Below, piece by piece: positions 46,125 to 55,757 of a stretch of 64,000 bases of DNA. Source of the stretch: Hyphomicrobiales bacterium. GTDB lineage: Bacteria > Pseudomonadota > Alphaproteobacteria > Rhizobiales > Rhizobiaceae. The position numbers and the translations under genes were made by a program. Within the stretch, counting starts at the first letter, position 1. Each line of letters begins with the position of its first letter. The stretch covers positions 1 to 64,000 of the forward strand of contig UCNG01000009.1 in the NCBI GenBank assembly GCA_900473915.1, read 5' to 3'. The notes beneath the pieces are model-generated. The model saw only the letters and a program-made list of their open reading frames with translations, was not told where the DNA came from and did not search any database.

Positions 46125-47554
46125 TCTATTCCGTTAAACTACCCGACGGCGGCACCTTCGATGCGTGGCGTGAGATGGCGCGCATCGCGATATCACATGG
46201 TATCGAGCCAAATGATATCGATTGGATCGGAGCAGACGGATTGTTTGATGGGGCGTCGCTGCCCAATGCGCCTGGTGAGCATAAGGCAAGCGTTACGCAG
46301 GGGTTTTTGAAGCTTGCGCATTCGGTCATCTGGCATTCTAATCCGGAACGGTTCGGACTGCTCTATCAGGCGTTGTGGCGGCTTGACCGAAACGCGGGAG
46401 AACCTTTAAGCCATGCTGACCCGCTTGGGCGGCGGCTGCATCTCATGGCAAAATCGGTTGGTCGTGATATCCACAAGATGCATGCTTTCGTACGGTTTCG
46501 CGAATTACCTGAGACTGGATTGCGTCGTCGCTTTGCTGCTTGGTTTGAGCCGGAGCATAATATAGTCGAGCCGGGTAGTTCCTTTTTCGCAAAGCGTTTC
46601 GCGGATATGGACTGGGTGATCGCCACGCCAAGGCTTACAGCTCGATTTGAAGCCGGCAGACTTAGCTACCATCCAGGCGGTTCACGCCCTGACTTATCGG
46701 AAGATGCCACCGAAACGCTTTGGGGCACCTATTTCGCGAACATCTTCAATCCGGCACGGGTAAAGTTGAATGCGATGCGCGCGGAAATGCCTAAGAAGTA
46801 TTGGAAGAACCTACCCGAAACGCGCCTGATTCCAGATATGTTACGAGATGCCGAGTCGCGAGTGGAGCGAATGCGCGCGGCCGCAGAAACGTCACCAGCG
46901 GCTGGCGCAGTCGCGATTTCGACCCGTTATCGCGCTGCGATGCCGCAAACGCCCGAGTTCCCTCAGACAATGGTCGAAGCGCGAGCGGCTGCCGGACATT
47001 GTCGGCGATGTGGATTATGCGAGGCCGCAACCCAGACTGTTTGGGGTGAGGGGCCCGAAGACGCTGAGCTCATGATTGTAGGAGAACAGCCGGGTGATCG
47101 TGAGGATCTGGAAGGTCGACCGTTCGTAGGTCCGGCAGGTCACCTCTTGCGTGAAGCCATGGTTGCAGCAGGAGCAGAAGTCAGGCAGACATGGCTGACC
47201 AATGCAGTTAAGCACTTCAAGTTCATGCCGCGTGGCAAGCGCCGCCTGCATCAAAATCCTGACCGGCAGGAAATTCTGCATTGTCGCTGGTGGCTGGGGC
47301 TCGAATTGGCTTTCATCCGTCCACGCATGGTGGTTGCGTTGGGGGCCTCTGCGGCGTTGGCTCTGACGGATAACAACGCTCCTCTTACTTCGCGACGCGG
47401 TCAGGCTGAAATCGGGTTACATGGTGGACCGGTGCTGATCTCCTGGCATCCATCCTATATCTTGCGGTTAAACGACAGTGTCGCGAGAGAACGTGCAAGG
47501 CGTGAATTGATCGAAGATATAATCCAGGCCGCTCGCATGGGCGTATCTGTCTGA
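46121..47554 (+). CDS. DUF4130-UdgX fusion, uracil-DNA cross-linking protein
   Basis: A 477-residue fusion. The N-terminal about 260 residues form the radical-SAM-associated DUF4130 domain (FDAWREMARIAISHGIEPND, NPERFGLLYQALWRLDRNAG). The C-terminal about 200 residues are UdgX: Fe-S-type Cys (CRRCGLCEAATQTVWGEGPE), GEQPGDREDLEGRPFVGPAG, the motif RGKRRLHQNP and HPSYILRL. In the family the His of this loop (KRRIH in the studied protein) makes a covalent bond to uracil in DNA; here it reads KRRLH. It probably binds and removes uracil in DNA after damage. SOS-type control is suggested upstream. Confidence 0.9.
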   Translation: MIYSVKLPDGGTFDAWREMARIAISHGIEPNDIDWIGADGLFDGASLPNAPGEHKASVTQGFLKLAHSVIWHSNPERFGLLYQALWRLDRNAGEPLSHADPLGRRLHLMAKSVGRDIHKMHAFVRFRELPETGLRRRFAAWFEPEHNIVEPGSSFFAKRFADMDWVIATPRLTARFEAGRLSYHPGGSRPDLSEDATETLWGTYFANIFNPARVKLNAMRAEMPKKYWKNLPETRLIPDMLRDAESRVERMRAAAETSPAAGAVAISTRYRAAMPQTPEFPQTMVEARAAAGHCRRCGLCEAATQTVWGEGPEDAELMIVGEQPGDREDLEGRPFVGPAGHLLREAMVAAGAEVRQTWLTNAVKHFKFMPRGKRRLHQNPDRQEILHCRWWLGLELAFIRPRMVVALGASAALALTDNNAPLTSRRGQAEIGLHGGPVLISWHPSYILRLNDSVARERARRELIEDIIQAARMGVSV

Positions 47555-47576
47555 TCCGTCAATGTTTCAGCTTCGA

Positions 47577-49190
47577 TCAGGAGAGATCAATAAAAGGAAG
47601 CCGCCGGCGCGTTCGGTGTGTTAGTTCACTGCCAGCAGTGGCCATTGCTGCTCCAATGTCGGCACTTGCCGTAATTCCCTGCACGAAAGGCTGGTCGTGC
47701 ATCAGATACGGCAACGCGCCGAACGCAATCTTGCCACATCCAACGTCCGGTGCCAGCAAAGTGTAGTCGTCTGAGACCTCCGGAATATCCTCTCCGACCG
47801 AAACGAGTTGCCGGCGCAGTGACGGAAACGGCAAATCCTTCGTCTTGAGTGGCTTCTGGCCTCGGGCGTCGATGAACACGTCGAATGTCCGTACTTCCGA
47901 GCCAATGGCGATGACGGTGTGATCCTTCCTTACCTCCATGTCGTAATCGTGCCCAAGTTCGAGGACGTCTATCAGGCCGGCCTTGCGCAGCGCCAGTAGC
48001 CTGCGGATCGATTCCGACGGGATTGCAGCATAGTTGTCGACGAAGACCTTGCAGAGTCCTGTATCGAACCGCTCGCGGTCCTCTTCATTGAGATGCGGGA
48101 TAATCTCCTGCACGACCTCGTGCAGCCGAAGGATTGCATAGCGCCAGGGGACGGTATGCTTCTCCCGCTTGTTGCGCTCGACTTCTTTGAGATTGTATTC
48201 TGCCCAGCGGAACGCATCGTGGTTTTGGCGGTCGGCAAAGTAGGCGTCAGCGAAGCTGTCAGCGTCGAGCTTCGAAAGCGAAACACGCGCGCTCCAGGCC
48301 GGATCGGCGTCCTCGATTTCGCGCGCGACCAGGGCAAATATCCTGTCAAGCAAGCCACTCTCGCCAGTCTGGATCTCCCTGTTGATCGCCTGCTCCGTGG
48401 CAATCTGCAAGGGCTCGTAAGGGATCGGGCAATAAAAATCCGCTTCTGGCAGGATGCCAGAACGGGACATAAGCGTTATCGCCAGACCTTTACTGTCCGG
48501 GTCAAGGTCGAAGCGCAGGCTTTCGTCTTCTTCCTCGATGAAGCTTCCATGTTGGGCAACGACCGCCATCGCTGCGTCGATGGCGCTGAGCGATGTGCCC
48601 ATAATGCCCACTTTGCACGCTGGTATTCTGGCTTCGATCAGTCCAGACCAGGCGCTGGGAAAATAACTGCGCGTTGCTTCGTCGTCGTCGGGCCAGACGT
48701 GGCCGGTGGCGATGACGACGAGATCGAAGAGTTTCGAAACCAGCTTGCCATCAGACCAGAGCTTTACGCCATTGGCGGCGGCTTCGATATCCGTGACCTC
48801 GCAGGATTCATGCACTTCGACTTCAAAGCCTTTTCGACGCGCTACCTCGACAAGAGCCAGAAACTGATCCCGGAAATATTCGCCCAGCAGAATGCGGGGC
48901 AGGAATTGTCGATCGTGAAGACCTTCCTTGTCGACCCGGTATCGAGCGAGACGCGTCTCGTCCTGCTCGTGCAGCCAGTCGAGATAGGTCGAGGTAATCG
49001 GCGGTATCTCGATGCTGGCGATGTTGGCAAGCATCATGCGGCTGTTCTCATCGTCATTATAAGGCATGCCTACGCCGGCTTCATCTTCCTTCTCGTAGAT
49101 CGAGATGGAAATTGGCTCTGCGAATTTGAGCAGCGAAAAGAAAGTATAGATCCCGGTCGGACCGGTGCCGACGATAGCAATGTTCTTCAT
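47577..49190 (-). CDS. FAD/NAD(P)-binding protein (PF13454-like)
   Basis: A 537-residue flavoprotein with N-terminal Rossmann motif IAIVGTGPTGIYTFFSLLKF and a second dinucleotide region (VGIMGTSLSAIDAAMAVVAQ). Length and pattern (GVGMPYNDDENSRMMLANIA) match the FAD-NAD(P)-binding family of uncharacterised bacterial oxidoreductases. It stands as a single gene between the UdgX operon and katE. Substrate unknown. Confidence 0.8.
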   Translation of the reverse strand: MKNIAIVGTGPTGIYTFFSLLKFAEPISISIYEKEDEAGVGMPYNDDENSRMMLANIASIEIPPITSTYLDWLHEQDETRLARYRVDKEGLHDRQFLPRILLGEYFRDQFLALVEVARRKGFEVEVHESCEVTDIEAAANGVKLWSDGKLVSKLFDLVVIATGHVWPDDDEATRSYFPSAWSGLIEARIPACKVGIMGTSLSAIDAAMAVVAQHGSFIEEEDESLRFDLDPDSKGLAITLMSRSGILPEADFYCPIPYEPLQIATEQAINREIQTGESGLLDRIFALVAREIEDADPAWSARVSLSKLDADSFADAYFADRQNHDAFRWAEYNLKEVERNKREKHTVPWRYAILRLHEVVQEIIPHLNEEDRERFDTGLCKVFVDNYAAIPSESIRRLLALRKAGLIDVLELGHDYDMEVRKDHTVIAIGSEVRTFDVFIDARGQKPLKTKDLPFPSLRRQLVSVGEDIPEVSDDYTLLAPDVGCGKIAFGALPYLMHDQPFVQGITASADIGAAMATAGSELTHRTRRRLPFIDLS

Positions 49191-49232
49191 GGGCGATTAC
49201 CAATTTCTCCACATTCCAATATGCGCGGTAAA

Positions 49233-49253
49233 CGGCCCGGCTGGGCCGGGCCG
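49233..49253 (-). terminator. Stem-loop after katE
   Basis: Perfect 9-base stem CGGCCCGGC / GCCGGGCCG with a 3-base loop, followed on the minus strand by TTTACC. A weak Rho-independent terminator for katE (stop at 49304). Confidence 0.5.
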
Positions 49254-49303
49254 CTTGTGTTTGCACTTCGAACATCTCTTCACATCAGTTGTATGCTGCG
49301 AGA

Positions 49304-51418
49304 TCAGAGCTTGACGGTATCTTCACGCGCCCATAAGCGGAGCTTACGGCAAGACGTGACGAAATCGGTGGCCGCCCTTGCATTGTCGAGCGGGATCAGC
49401 CCTTCGTCCATTTCGGGCTCGATACCGGCCTTGGCAAGGAGTGGCATTGCGCCTGCGGTAAAGCCAATGAACTTGCAGTGGGCAAAAGCGTCTGCCACAA
49501 AGTCTCTTGCAGTGGACTCGCCGATAAGCCGGTTGGCCGCTTCTTCAGATAACACAAGGGCTACAGCATCAAACAATACGGATGGACCGCCGTCAATCAT
49601 ATGGTCGGCCTCTATCCAGTCGCCGCTGGATGCTTCGAAACCTCCGACCGTCGGCGCAACCAGTTCCACCATCGCGCCTTCCTTCTCCGCGGCGTGCCGG
49701 ATACCCTTGAGCACCTGCGCATCCGTGCCATTGGCGACAAGCACGCCGATCTTTCTGCCCTTGAAGCTGCCGGGTCCGTTCTCAATGATGCTGAGTGCAG
49801 GAGACGGAGCAAGATCGCCGCGCACGGGCACCATCGCATCCGCAGCCTTCGGCATCTTGCGGATGCCGAGCTTGCCGGCGACCGTTTCCGCAAGGTTGGC
49901 ATCGATATTCAGCAGATGAGATACAACACGCTCGCGGATCACAGGTGTTTCCACCTTCGACAGTTCGAAGGTCAGCGCCATCGCAATATGTTTCTGTTCC
50001 ACCGCGGTCTGGCTCAGATAGAACTGACGCGCCTGGCTGTAATGGTCGGCGAAGCTCTCCGGTCTAAGGCGAACTTTCTGTCCGTCTTCCTGCGCTGCAA
50101 ACGACCGGAACCCGCGCCTGGGGTCGGGCCTCGGTCCTTCGCCCCAGGAATTAGGCTGGTAATTTGCTCGTCCGACAGGATTGCGCATCGCCATATGGCC
50201 GTCCTGCTGGAGATGGTGGAACGGACACTTCGGCGCATTGATCGGGATATGTGTGAAATTGGGGCTGCCCAGTCTTTTCAACTGCGTGTCGAGATAGGAG
50301 AAGTTGCGACCCTGCAGCAGGGGATCGTTGGAGAAGTCGATGCCGGGGGGGACGTTCTGCGTCATGAATGCGACCTGCTCGGTCTCGGCGAAGAAATTGT
50401 CCGGCATCCGATCCAGCACCAGACGCCCGACCGGGATCGGCTTGATGACTTCTTCCGGAATCAGCTTCGTCGGATCGAGCACATCGAAATCGAAACTGTC
50501 CGCGAAGTCCTGATCGAAGAGCTGCACGCACAGTTCCCATTCCGGAAAGTCGCCAGCTTGTATTGCAGTCCACAGATCGCGGCGATGGAAATCCGGATCC
50601 GCACCGTTGATTTTGATCGCCTCGTTCCAGACAACCGATTGGAGACCAAGCTTCGGCTTCCAGATGAATTTGACGAAAGTTGACTCATCCTTGGCATTCA
50701 CGAAGCGGAAGGTGTGAACGCCGAACCCTTCCATGAAGCGGAAGGAGCGCGGGATGGCGCGGTCCGACATCACCCACATGATCATATGCATGGATTCCGG
50801 CGTCAGGCTGATGAAGTCCCAGAAATTGTCATGGGCTGACTGGGCCTGCGGAAAAGCCCGGTCAGGCTCCTCCTTGACGGCATGGACCATATCGGGAAAC
50901 CGGATGGCGTCCTGGATGAAGAACACGGGAATGTTGTTGCCGACAATATCCCAGTTACCTTCCTTGGTATACATCTTGACGGCGAAGCCGCGCACATCTC
51001 GGGCAAGGTCGAACGAACCCTTCGAACCGGCGACCGTGGAAAAACGGACGAAGGCTGGCGTCTTCTCGCCAACCCGTTGGAAAATGTCTGCGCGCGTATA
51101 TTCGCTGAGTGACTTTGTCGTCTCGAAATAGCCATGCGCGCCGTAGCCCCGCGCATGAACCACGCGTTCGGGAATACGCTCATGGTCGAAGTGAAAGATT
51201 TTTTCCCGGAAATGAAAATCCTCAATCAGCGTAGGACCACGCTGGCCGATCTTCAACGTGTTGAGGTCGTCTGACACCGGCCCACCTTGGGCGGTCGTCA
51301 TGGCCGGTGTCTTGTCGCCGGCAATCTGATGAAGATCTCCGCCTGGGCCGGCTTGGAGCTTTTGGTCATGAATCTTGAGTGATTTTTGCACATTTGCGGC
51401 TTTGTCGGTGGCTGACAT
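49304..51418 (-). CDS. katE: Large-subunit catalase KatE (HPII type)
   Basis: A 704-residue heme catalase; the cytosolic enzyme turns hydrogen peroxide into water and oxygen. Distal-side sequence ([20 protein letters not shown]), the proximal-Tyr motif [13 protein letters not shown] and the heme pocket are clear. The C-terminal about 150 residues form the extra flavodoxin/DJ-1-like domain ([20 protein letters not shown]) that distinguishes HPII from small catalases. An N-terminal extension of about 70 residues is normal for the type. Upstream of it lies a hairpin and the YciF-like gene in the same orientation. Confidence 0.96.
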   Translation of the reverse strand: MSATDKAANVQKSLKIHDQKLQAGPGGDLHQIAGDKTPAMTTAQGGPVSDDLNTLKIGQRGPTLIEDFHFREKIFHFDHERIPERVVHARGYGAHGYFETTKSLSEYTRADIFQRVGEKTPAFVRFSTVAGSKGSFDLARDVRGFAVKMYTKEGNWDIVGNNIPVFFIQDAIRFPDMVHAVKEEPDRAFPQAQSAHDNFWDFISLTPESMHMIMWVMSDRAIPRSFRFMEGFGVHTFRFVNAKDESTFVKFIWKPKLGLQSVVWNEAIKINGADPDFHRRDLWTAIQAGDFPEWELCVQLFDQDFADSFDFDVLDPTKLIPEEVIKPIPVGRLVLDRMPDNFFAETEQVAFMTQNVPPGIDFSNDPLLQGRNFSYLDTQLKRLGSPNFTHIPINAPKCPFHHLQQDGHMAMRNPVGRANYQPNSWGEGPRPDPRRGFRSFAAQEDGQKVRLRPESFADHYSQARQFYLSQTAVEQKHIAMALTFELSKVETPVIRERVVSHLLNIDANLAETVAGKLGIRKMPKAADAMVPVRGDLAPSPALSIIENGPGSFKGRKIGVLVANGTDAQVLKGIRHAAEKEGAMVELVAPTVGGFEASSGDWIEADHMIDGGPSVLFDAVALVLSEEAANRLIGESTARDFVADAFAHCKFIGFTAGAMPLLAKAGIEPEMDEGLIPLDNARAATDFVTSCRKLRLWAREDTVKL

Positions 51419-51459
51419 AGCTGGCTCCCGTCCATTATGTGATCTCTATACAAATTGGA

Positions 51460-51481
51460 AAGGGTGCCGAGTGGCACCCTT
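51460..51481 (-). terminator. Stem-loop between YciF-like gene and katE
   Basis: Perfect 9-base stem AAGGGTGCC / GGCACCCTT with a 4-base loop, ten bases after the stop of the YciF-like gene. Followed on the minus strand by TCCAATTTG, so termination may be partial. Confidence 0.5.
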
Positions 51482-51490
51482 GCTTCATGA

Positions 51491-51988
51491 TCACGCAGCC
51501 TTGGCGCGTCGGTTAGCCGAAGCATCCGCAAGTTTCGTCAGATCGCTGTCCGTTCTGGACTCTTCCTGAAGCGTCTGATCGAGAAGCTTCGCAGCATCGC
51601 TCAGGCCAAGTTCTTTTGCCCACCGCTTCAATGTGCCGTAGCGGGTGATTTCGTAGTGCTCGACCGCCTGCGCGGACGAAATCAGGCCGGCGTCGAGCGC
51701 CGCTGTATCCTTGAACTCCTCCATGATCTCCTCGCCTTCGGCGATGATCCCTTCGATCGCGTCACAGGTTTTGCCTCTCGCTGTCTTGCCCATGATCTCG
51801 AATACTTGGACAAGTCGTTCGACATGGCCTTCCGTCTCTTCGCGATGCTTCTCGAAAGCAGCCTTCAGGTCTTCCGACTGCGCCGCACGTTTCATCTTCG
51901 GCAAAGCCTTCAGGATCTTGCGCTCAGCGTAATAGATGTCCTTGAGAGTGTCGTGGAACAGGTCTTCAAGGGTCTTTTCCTTTGCCAT
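51491..51988 (-). CDS. YciE/YciF-family ferritin-fold protein (DUF892)
   Basis: A 165-residue four-helix-bundle protein: MAKEKTLEDLFHDTLKDIYY, AERKILKALPKMKRAAQSED, HREETEGHVERLVQVFEIMG and a C-terminal EYHxxxRYGT-like helix (VEHYEITRYGTLKRWAKELG). The Glu and His residues expected to form a di-iron site are present. ATG 51988 has AGAGGAGA upstream; the frame to 52102 is not conserved. Family members are induced by stress, and an EcfG-type promoter lies 124 bases upstream. Confidence 0.88.
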   Translation of the reverse strand: MAKEKTLEDLFHDTLKDIYYAERKILKALPKMKRAAQSEDLKAAFEKHREETEGHVERLVQVFEIMGKTARGKTCDAIEGIIAEGEEIMEEFKDTAALDAGLISSAQAVEHYEITRYGTLKRWAKELGLSDAAKLLDQTLQEESRTDSDLTKLADASANRRAKAA

Positions 51989-52111
51989 GGTACTTCTCCT
52001 CTCATGAATTGTCGGATCGATATTTGAAGCCCCGAAGGCCGCTAAGTTCGCGGAAAAATGTGAGAATTGGCCAGTGTTCCGGTTCAAAGCGGGCATCTTC
52101 ACCCGTCTTTT

Positions 52112-52136
52112 AACGCAATGTGATAGCTTAAGTTCC
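52112..52136 (-). promoter_or_regulatory. EcfG-type general-stress promoter for the YciF-like gene
   Basis: On the minus strand GGAAC (52136-52132), 16 bases, CGTT (52115-52112), a full consensus match. It drives the DUF892 gene, and perhaps katE by read-through. Confidence 0.6.
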
Positions 52137-52305
52137 GTGGCTGGGGCACACAGGGGGCTTGCTCGAAGGAAGATTACAGAGCAGATATTTATGATGCTGC
52201 TGTAAATGCTACAACTCGATGATCTTAAATAGACAATTCAGTATATAAGGACATCTGCCACCTTTGCTCCAAGATCTGGGCTGACAGATAAGTTAAAACA
52301 CAGCC

Positions 52306-53232
52306 ATGTCGAATGGACGAGCGCCGAAACGCGTTGTAGCTTTGAACGGAGCGTTTGATGGAGGGACAATGCCGGAGCACCTGTTCGCCCGGTTCAGTGA
52401 GGGACATGACGAATTCGCGAACCCGAGCGTCATGGTGGGGAATATCCGTGCCTTCGACTGGTCTCGATCGTCGGCAGGGCCGATCTACATGTGGCCAGAA
52501 GAACTCAAATCAGCCGTCCGACTGATTTTGCTCTCTGCTGCACCTATGGCAGTTCTGATTGGTCGCGAGGGCCTTGTGGTTCAGAATGATGCCCTGCAGG
52601 AGATGCTCGGTGAGCGCTATGCAACTGCACTCGGACAACCAATTACGAAAGCGTTGCCCGTCGCCGCCAGCTTTTTCCGTGATGCGATCAGTTCCTGTTA
52701 CGATGGCAAAGGCGTGCGCTTTCGCGACCAGCCAGTCAAGTTGTTGCGCGGCCGGCAGTTGGAAACGGCCTGGTTCAGCCTCGCTTTGACGCCTATAGCC
52801 GACACCCGTGCCCACATCTATGGCGTTCTGGTGGTCGCCAGCGAAACGACCGAACGAATGCGGGCGCTCAAGGCGCTGGAGCGGTCGCAACAGCGGATGG
52901 AACTGGCACTTGATGCCGGTGGTATCGTAGGAACCTGGGATCTGGACGTTCGCAGTAACAGGGTAACCACGAGCGGCTCCTTTGCTGCCTTGTTTGGTGT
53001 ATCCCAGGAGGAGTCACGGCGTGGCGTCAGGGTTGATATGCTGTCGACATCTGTTCACCCCCAGGATCGCGACCGGGTCTTTGAGGGTTTGCGTGCCGCA
53101 ATCATGTCGGGTTCGGATTATCGCTGTCACTATCGCGCAGTAACCAGCAAAGGGACACCCGCTGGTTTATTGTTTCGGGGCGCCCTGTCTGCGACGACAG
53201 GGGACGGATCGTCCAGTTCGCAGGTGTTGTGA
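52306..53232 (+). pseudogene. N-terminal PAS half of a frameshifted HWE sensor kinase
   Basis: The frame encodes an N-terminal sensor segment (EELKSAVRLILLSAAPMAVL onward, PAS-like) and the start of a second PAS domain (MELALDAGGIVGTWDLDVRS). At about 53155 the conserved sequence (SKGTPRWFIVSGRPV-type in relatives) leaves this frame: the reading changes to RAVTSKGTPAGLLFRGALSA and stops at 53232, while the continuation is in the +1 frame of the next gene. One missing base explains it. It was therefore once one gene with 53229-54245. Confidence 0.8.
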
Positions 53233-54245
53233 TTGACACAACTGAGCAGAGCGAGATGGCGGCCGCCCTCGAACAGAGCAATCTTCGCTTCGACCTTCTG
53301 GCGGAATCCATACCCCAGATAATCTGGAGCGCGGATGCGGATGGACGGCACGATTATTTCAATGGACGGTGGACGGAATTCACCGGCATCGCCCCGGAAA
53401 ATATCCAGCCGACAACCTGGCAGGAACTCGTCCATCCTGACGACCGGGATCGGGTTGCCGAAACCTGGCAAGAGTGTCTGAAGACTGGCAAGACCTACGA
53501 CATCGACTACCGCTTTCGTTATCATGACGGCAGCTATCGTTGGCTCTGGGTCGTTGCCCTTCCGCTCCGAAATGCAGACGGCGAAATCATCCGCTGGTAC
53601 GGGACGTCATCGGATATCGATGCGCCTAAGCAACTGGAAGAACAACGCGAGATGGTATCTCAGGAACTCGACCACCGGATCAAGAATCTATTTGCATTGG
53701 TTAATGGGTTGATTGCCGTGTCTGTTCGTGAGCAGCCGGAACACCGGCCGCTTGCAGAAACCTTACGGGCCCGTCTGGATGCCTTGCACCGGGCCCATGG
53801 GCTTATTCGCGCCGGGATTAAGCAGAACTCCGCTTCACTGCGAGGTTTGCCGGAACAATTGCTCACTTCCTACATGGGGGGAAGCAACAATCGAATCACT
53901 ATTGATGGTCTGGACGTTACAATTGACGCGGGAGTGGCGACATCGGTTGCCCTGGTATTCCACGAACTGATCACCAATGCCGCGAAATACGGGGCGTTGT
54001 CTCGGGCTGCGGGAGCCCTTCATGTCACGGTGAGCACGGACGGCGATCACCAGATTATCGAATGGAACGAGAAATTCGGCGGCGGCGTGAATGGCGAAGC
54101 CGGAGAGGGGTTTGGTTCGCGGCTCATCAAAACCATGGTTGAGGATCAACTCCGCGGACGAATAACCCGTGACCTGTTGACGAAGGGGCTGACGACACGC
54201 ATCGCAATTCCGCGTTCGATCTTTGTTTCACCTGCTGGACAATAG
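53229..54245 (+). CDS. HWE-family sensor histidine kinase (C-terminal part of a split gene)
   Basis: A 338-residue product with a PAS domain (LLAESIPQIIWSADADGRHD, YDIDYRFRYHDGSYRWLWVV) and the HWE/HisKA_2 kinase core: phospho-His in LDHRIKNLFALVNGLIAVSV, N-box VFHELITNAAKYGALS and the W-x-E in IIEWNEKFGG that names the family. The GTG at 53229 overlaps the TGA of the upstream frame, so re-initiation could still produce a soluble kinase. HWE kinases in alphaproteobacteria often feed the general stress response. No response regulator is adjacent. Confidence 0.82.
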   Translation: MIDTTEQSEMAAALEQSNLRFDLLAESIPQIIWSADADGRHDYFNGRWTEFTGIAPENIQPTTWQELVHPDDRDRVAETWQECLKTGKTYDIDYRFRYHDGSYRWLWVVALPLRNADGEIIRWYGTSSDIDAPKQLEEQREMVSQELDHRIKNLFALVNGLIAVSVREQPEHRPLAETLRARLDALHRAHGLIRAGIKQNSASLRGLPEQLLTSYMGGSNNRITIDGLDVTIDAGVATSVALVFHELITNAAKYGALSRAAGALHVTVSTDGDHQIIEWNEKFGGGVNGEAGEGFGSRLIKTMVEDQLRGRITRDLLTKGLTTRIAIPRSIFVSPAGQ

Positions 54246-54500
54246 CTGAGCGCATCCCGACCGATTTTTGCTTCGTATCCAATTCCCGTGTGTGGCCACT
54301 GGACGGTGGGCGCGGCCCCCTTGGAAATAAACCGCCTCGGAGGGAAACCATTGGATATTTAACTGAATGGCTTTGTAGTTTATGAGGAACCTGCGGTATT
54401 CTTCGGCTTGAGAATGACGAAACGGAGGAACGCGTCTACTCCGCAACCCTATAAATTGATGCCGTCCGCAAGTTGGGTGTCGTTGGAGGAGGCCTGCCGA

Positions 54501-54905
54501 TCACTTCATGGACCGGGGTGTATGGCCCAAAGTTCTTTTGAACGCCTGGGCGAACGCGCTATGTGAATGGTATCCGACAGCTTCCGCCACCACCGCCACT
54601 CTCTCGCCCGCCCCGAGCATGCGCTGTGCGAGGATCATGCGCCATGTGGTCAGGTGGTCGAGCGGAGGTTGGCCCACGCGGCCGCCGCCGACAATCGACA
54701 CCTCGTTTCCCTGGCCGAGTTGTACCAGATCCCCGCCCGGCGGCGCGTAGAGCGCTATGCCATCTGCGGGCTCGACAGCGGGATCGCTCGCCACCGTGTA
54801 GCGCGTGTCGCTCACTAGGGCGACGTCGCCCTGGGGCAGCGCTAATGGTGGCATGGCCGGAACAATCAGCCAGCCTTGTCCAAGGATGACCGCGACGACT
54901 TTCAA
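54501..54905 (-). pseudogene. AraC-family regulator with large internal deletion
   Basis: The 134-residue frame joins part of an AraC cupin-type N-domain (GDVALVSDTRYTVASDPAVE) directly to the C-terminal HTH (LDHLTTWRMILAQRMLGAGE, VAEAVGYHSHSAFAQAFKRT). About half of a normal 300-residue protein is missing. The join is in frame, but a functional sensor is unlikely. Confidence 0.75.
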
Positions 54906-55112
54906 CCGCGCCCGACCGTCGAACGAGAGCGCCCAGTTACCGGAGGCATCAAGGCCGTGGCGCGGATGTCCCGCGCGCTTAGCGCGCTCAAGACGCTGGA
55001 GAAGGGATCGGACATTGTTTCGGCGGATCGCGATATAAACATGGCTTTCCTAGCATAGATCATCCGCTGATCCGCACATAGCAACAAGCTCGGAACATCA
55101 TGGAGAATGCAC

Positions 55113-55562
55113 ATGCCTCTGGAGAACCAGGTCGTCGCAGTGACGGGTGCCTGACGCGGCATAGGTGGTGCGACTGCCATCCATCTTGCTGCTCGCGGGG
55201 CAAAGCTCGTGCTTGGCGCTCGCAGCGCGGAGGAAATTGCGGCGGTCGTGGGCGAAATCGCTGCCACCGGGGATAAGGCCATTTACCGACCCACGGACGT
55301 GACCCGGCGGGCGGACATGGAGGGGCTGGGTCACTTGCCTGCGAGCGTTTCGGAAGGCTCGACGTCATCGTTCACAATGCGGGTATAGGCCTCATCTCCC
55401 GTTTCGATGCGTTGCGCGTCGACGACTGGGACACGATAATCGACATTAATCTGAGGGGTGCCCTTTTCGGCATCGCCGCCGCGCTACCCGTCTTCCAGCG
55501 GCAGGGCGCTGGACATATCGTCAACATCATCTCGACCGCCGGGCTCAAGATCGTGCCGACCA
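55113..55562 (+). pseudogene. Broken short-chain dehydrogenase
   Basis: Begins MPLENQVVAVTGA, then a TGA replaces the Ser/Arg before RGIGGATAIHLAARGAKLVL. Near 55330 the frame shifts by one to FGRLDVIVHNAGIGLISRFD, and the coding sequence ends at about 55562 before the YxxxK region. One nonsense codon, one frameshift and a 3' truncation. Confidence 0.82.
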
Positions 55563-55666
55563 AGCAGTTCCTCCGCTTTCGGCTGGGGCTTCGGAGCATC
55601 TTCATAGATCAGCACTTCGGGTCCGCCGAATGCGTGCAGGCGTATGGCTTGCATCATGTCGTTCAT
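55562..55666 (-). pseudogene. N-terminal fragment of a zinc-type/quinone oxidoreductase (MDR)
   Basis: About 35 residues, MQAIRLHAFGGPEVLIYEDA followed by PKPQPKAEELL, are the classic start of NADP-dependent MDR enzymes. It ends abruptly at the SDR remnant at about 55562. A deletion seems to have fused the two. Confidence 0.75.
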
Positions 55667-55757
55667 GGGGCTGTTTCCTCGGTCTATCTCGTTCCTTTCA
55701 CATCTATTACGAAGATATGCAGTTGATTATAGGGGAAGCTGTCGGTTCAATAGTGCC

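Noticed and set aside
48093..49919. 608-codon plus-strand frame opposite the flavoprotein and katE
   Set aside because: Antisense to two clear genes and without recognisable domains.
52056..52080. GGAAC with weak ATTT at 16 bases as another EcfG promoter
   Set aside because: The -10 does not match; the site at 52112-52136 is a full match and sufficient.
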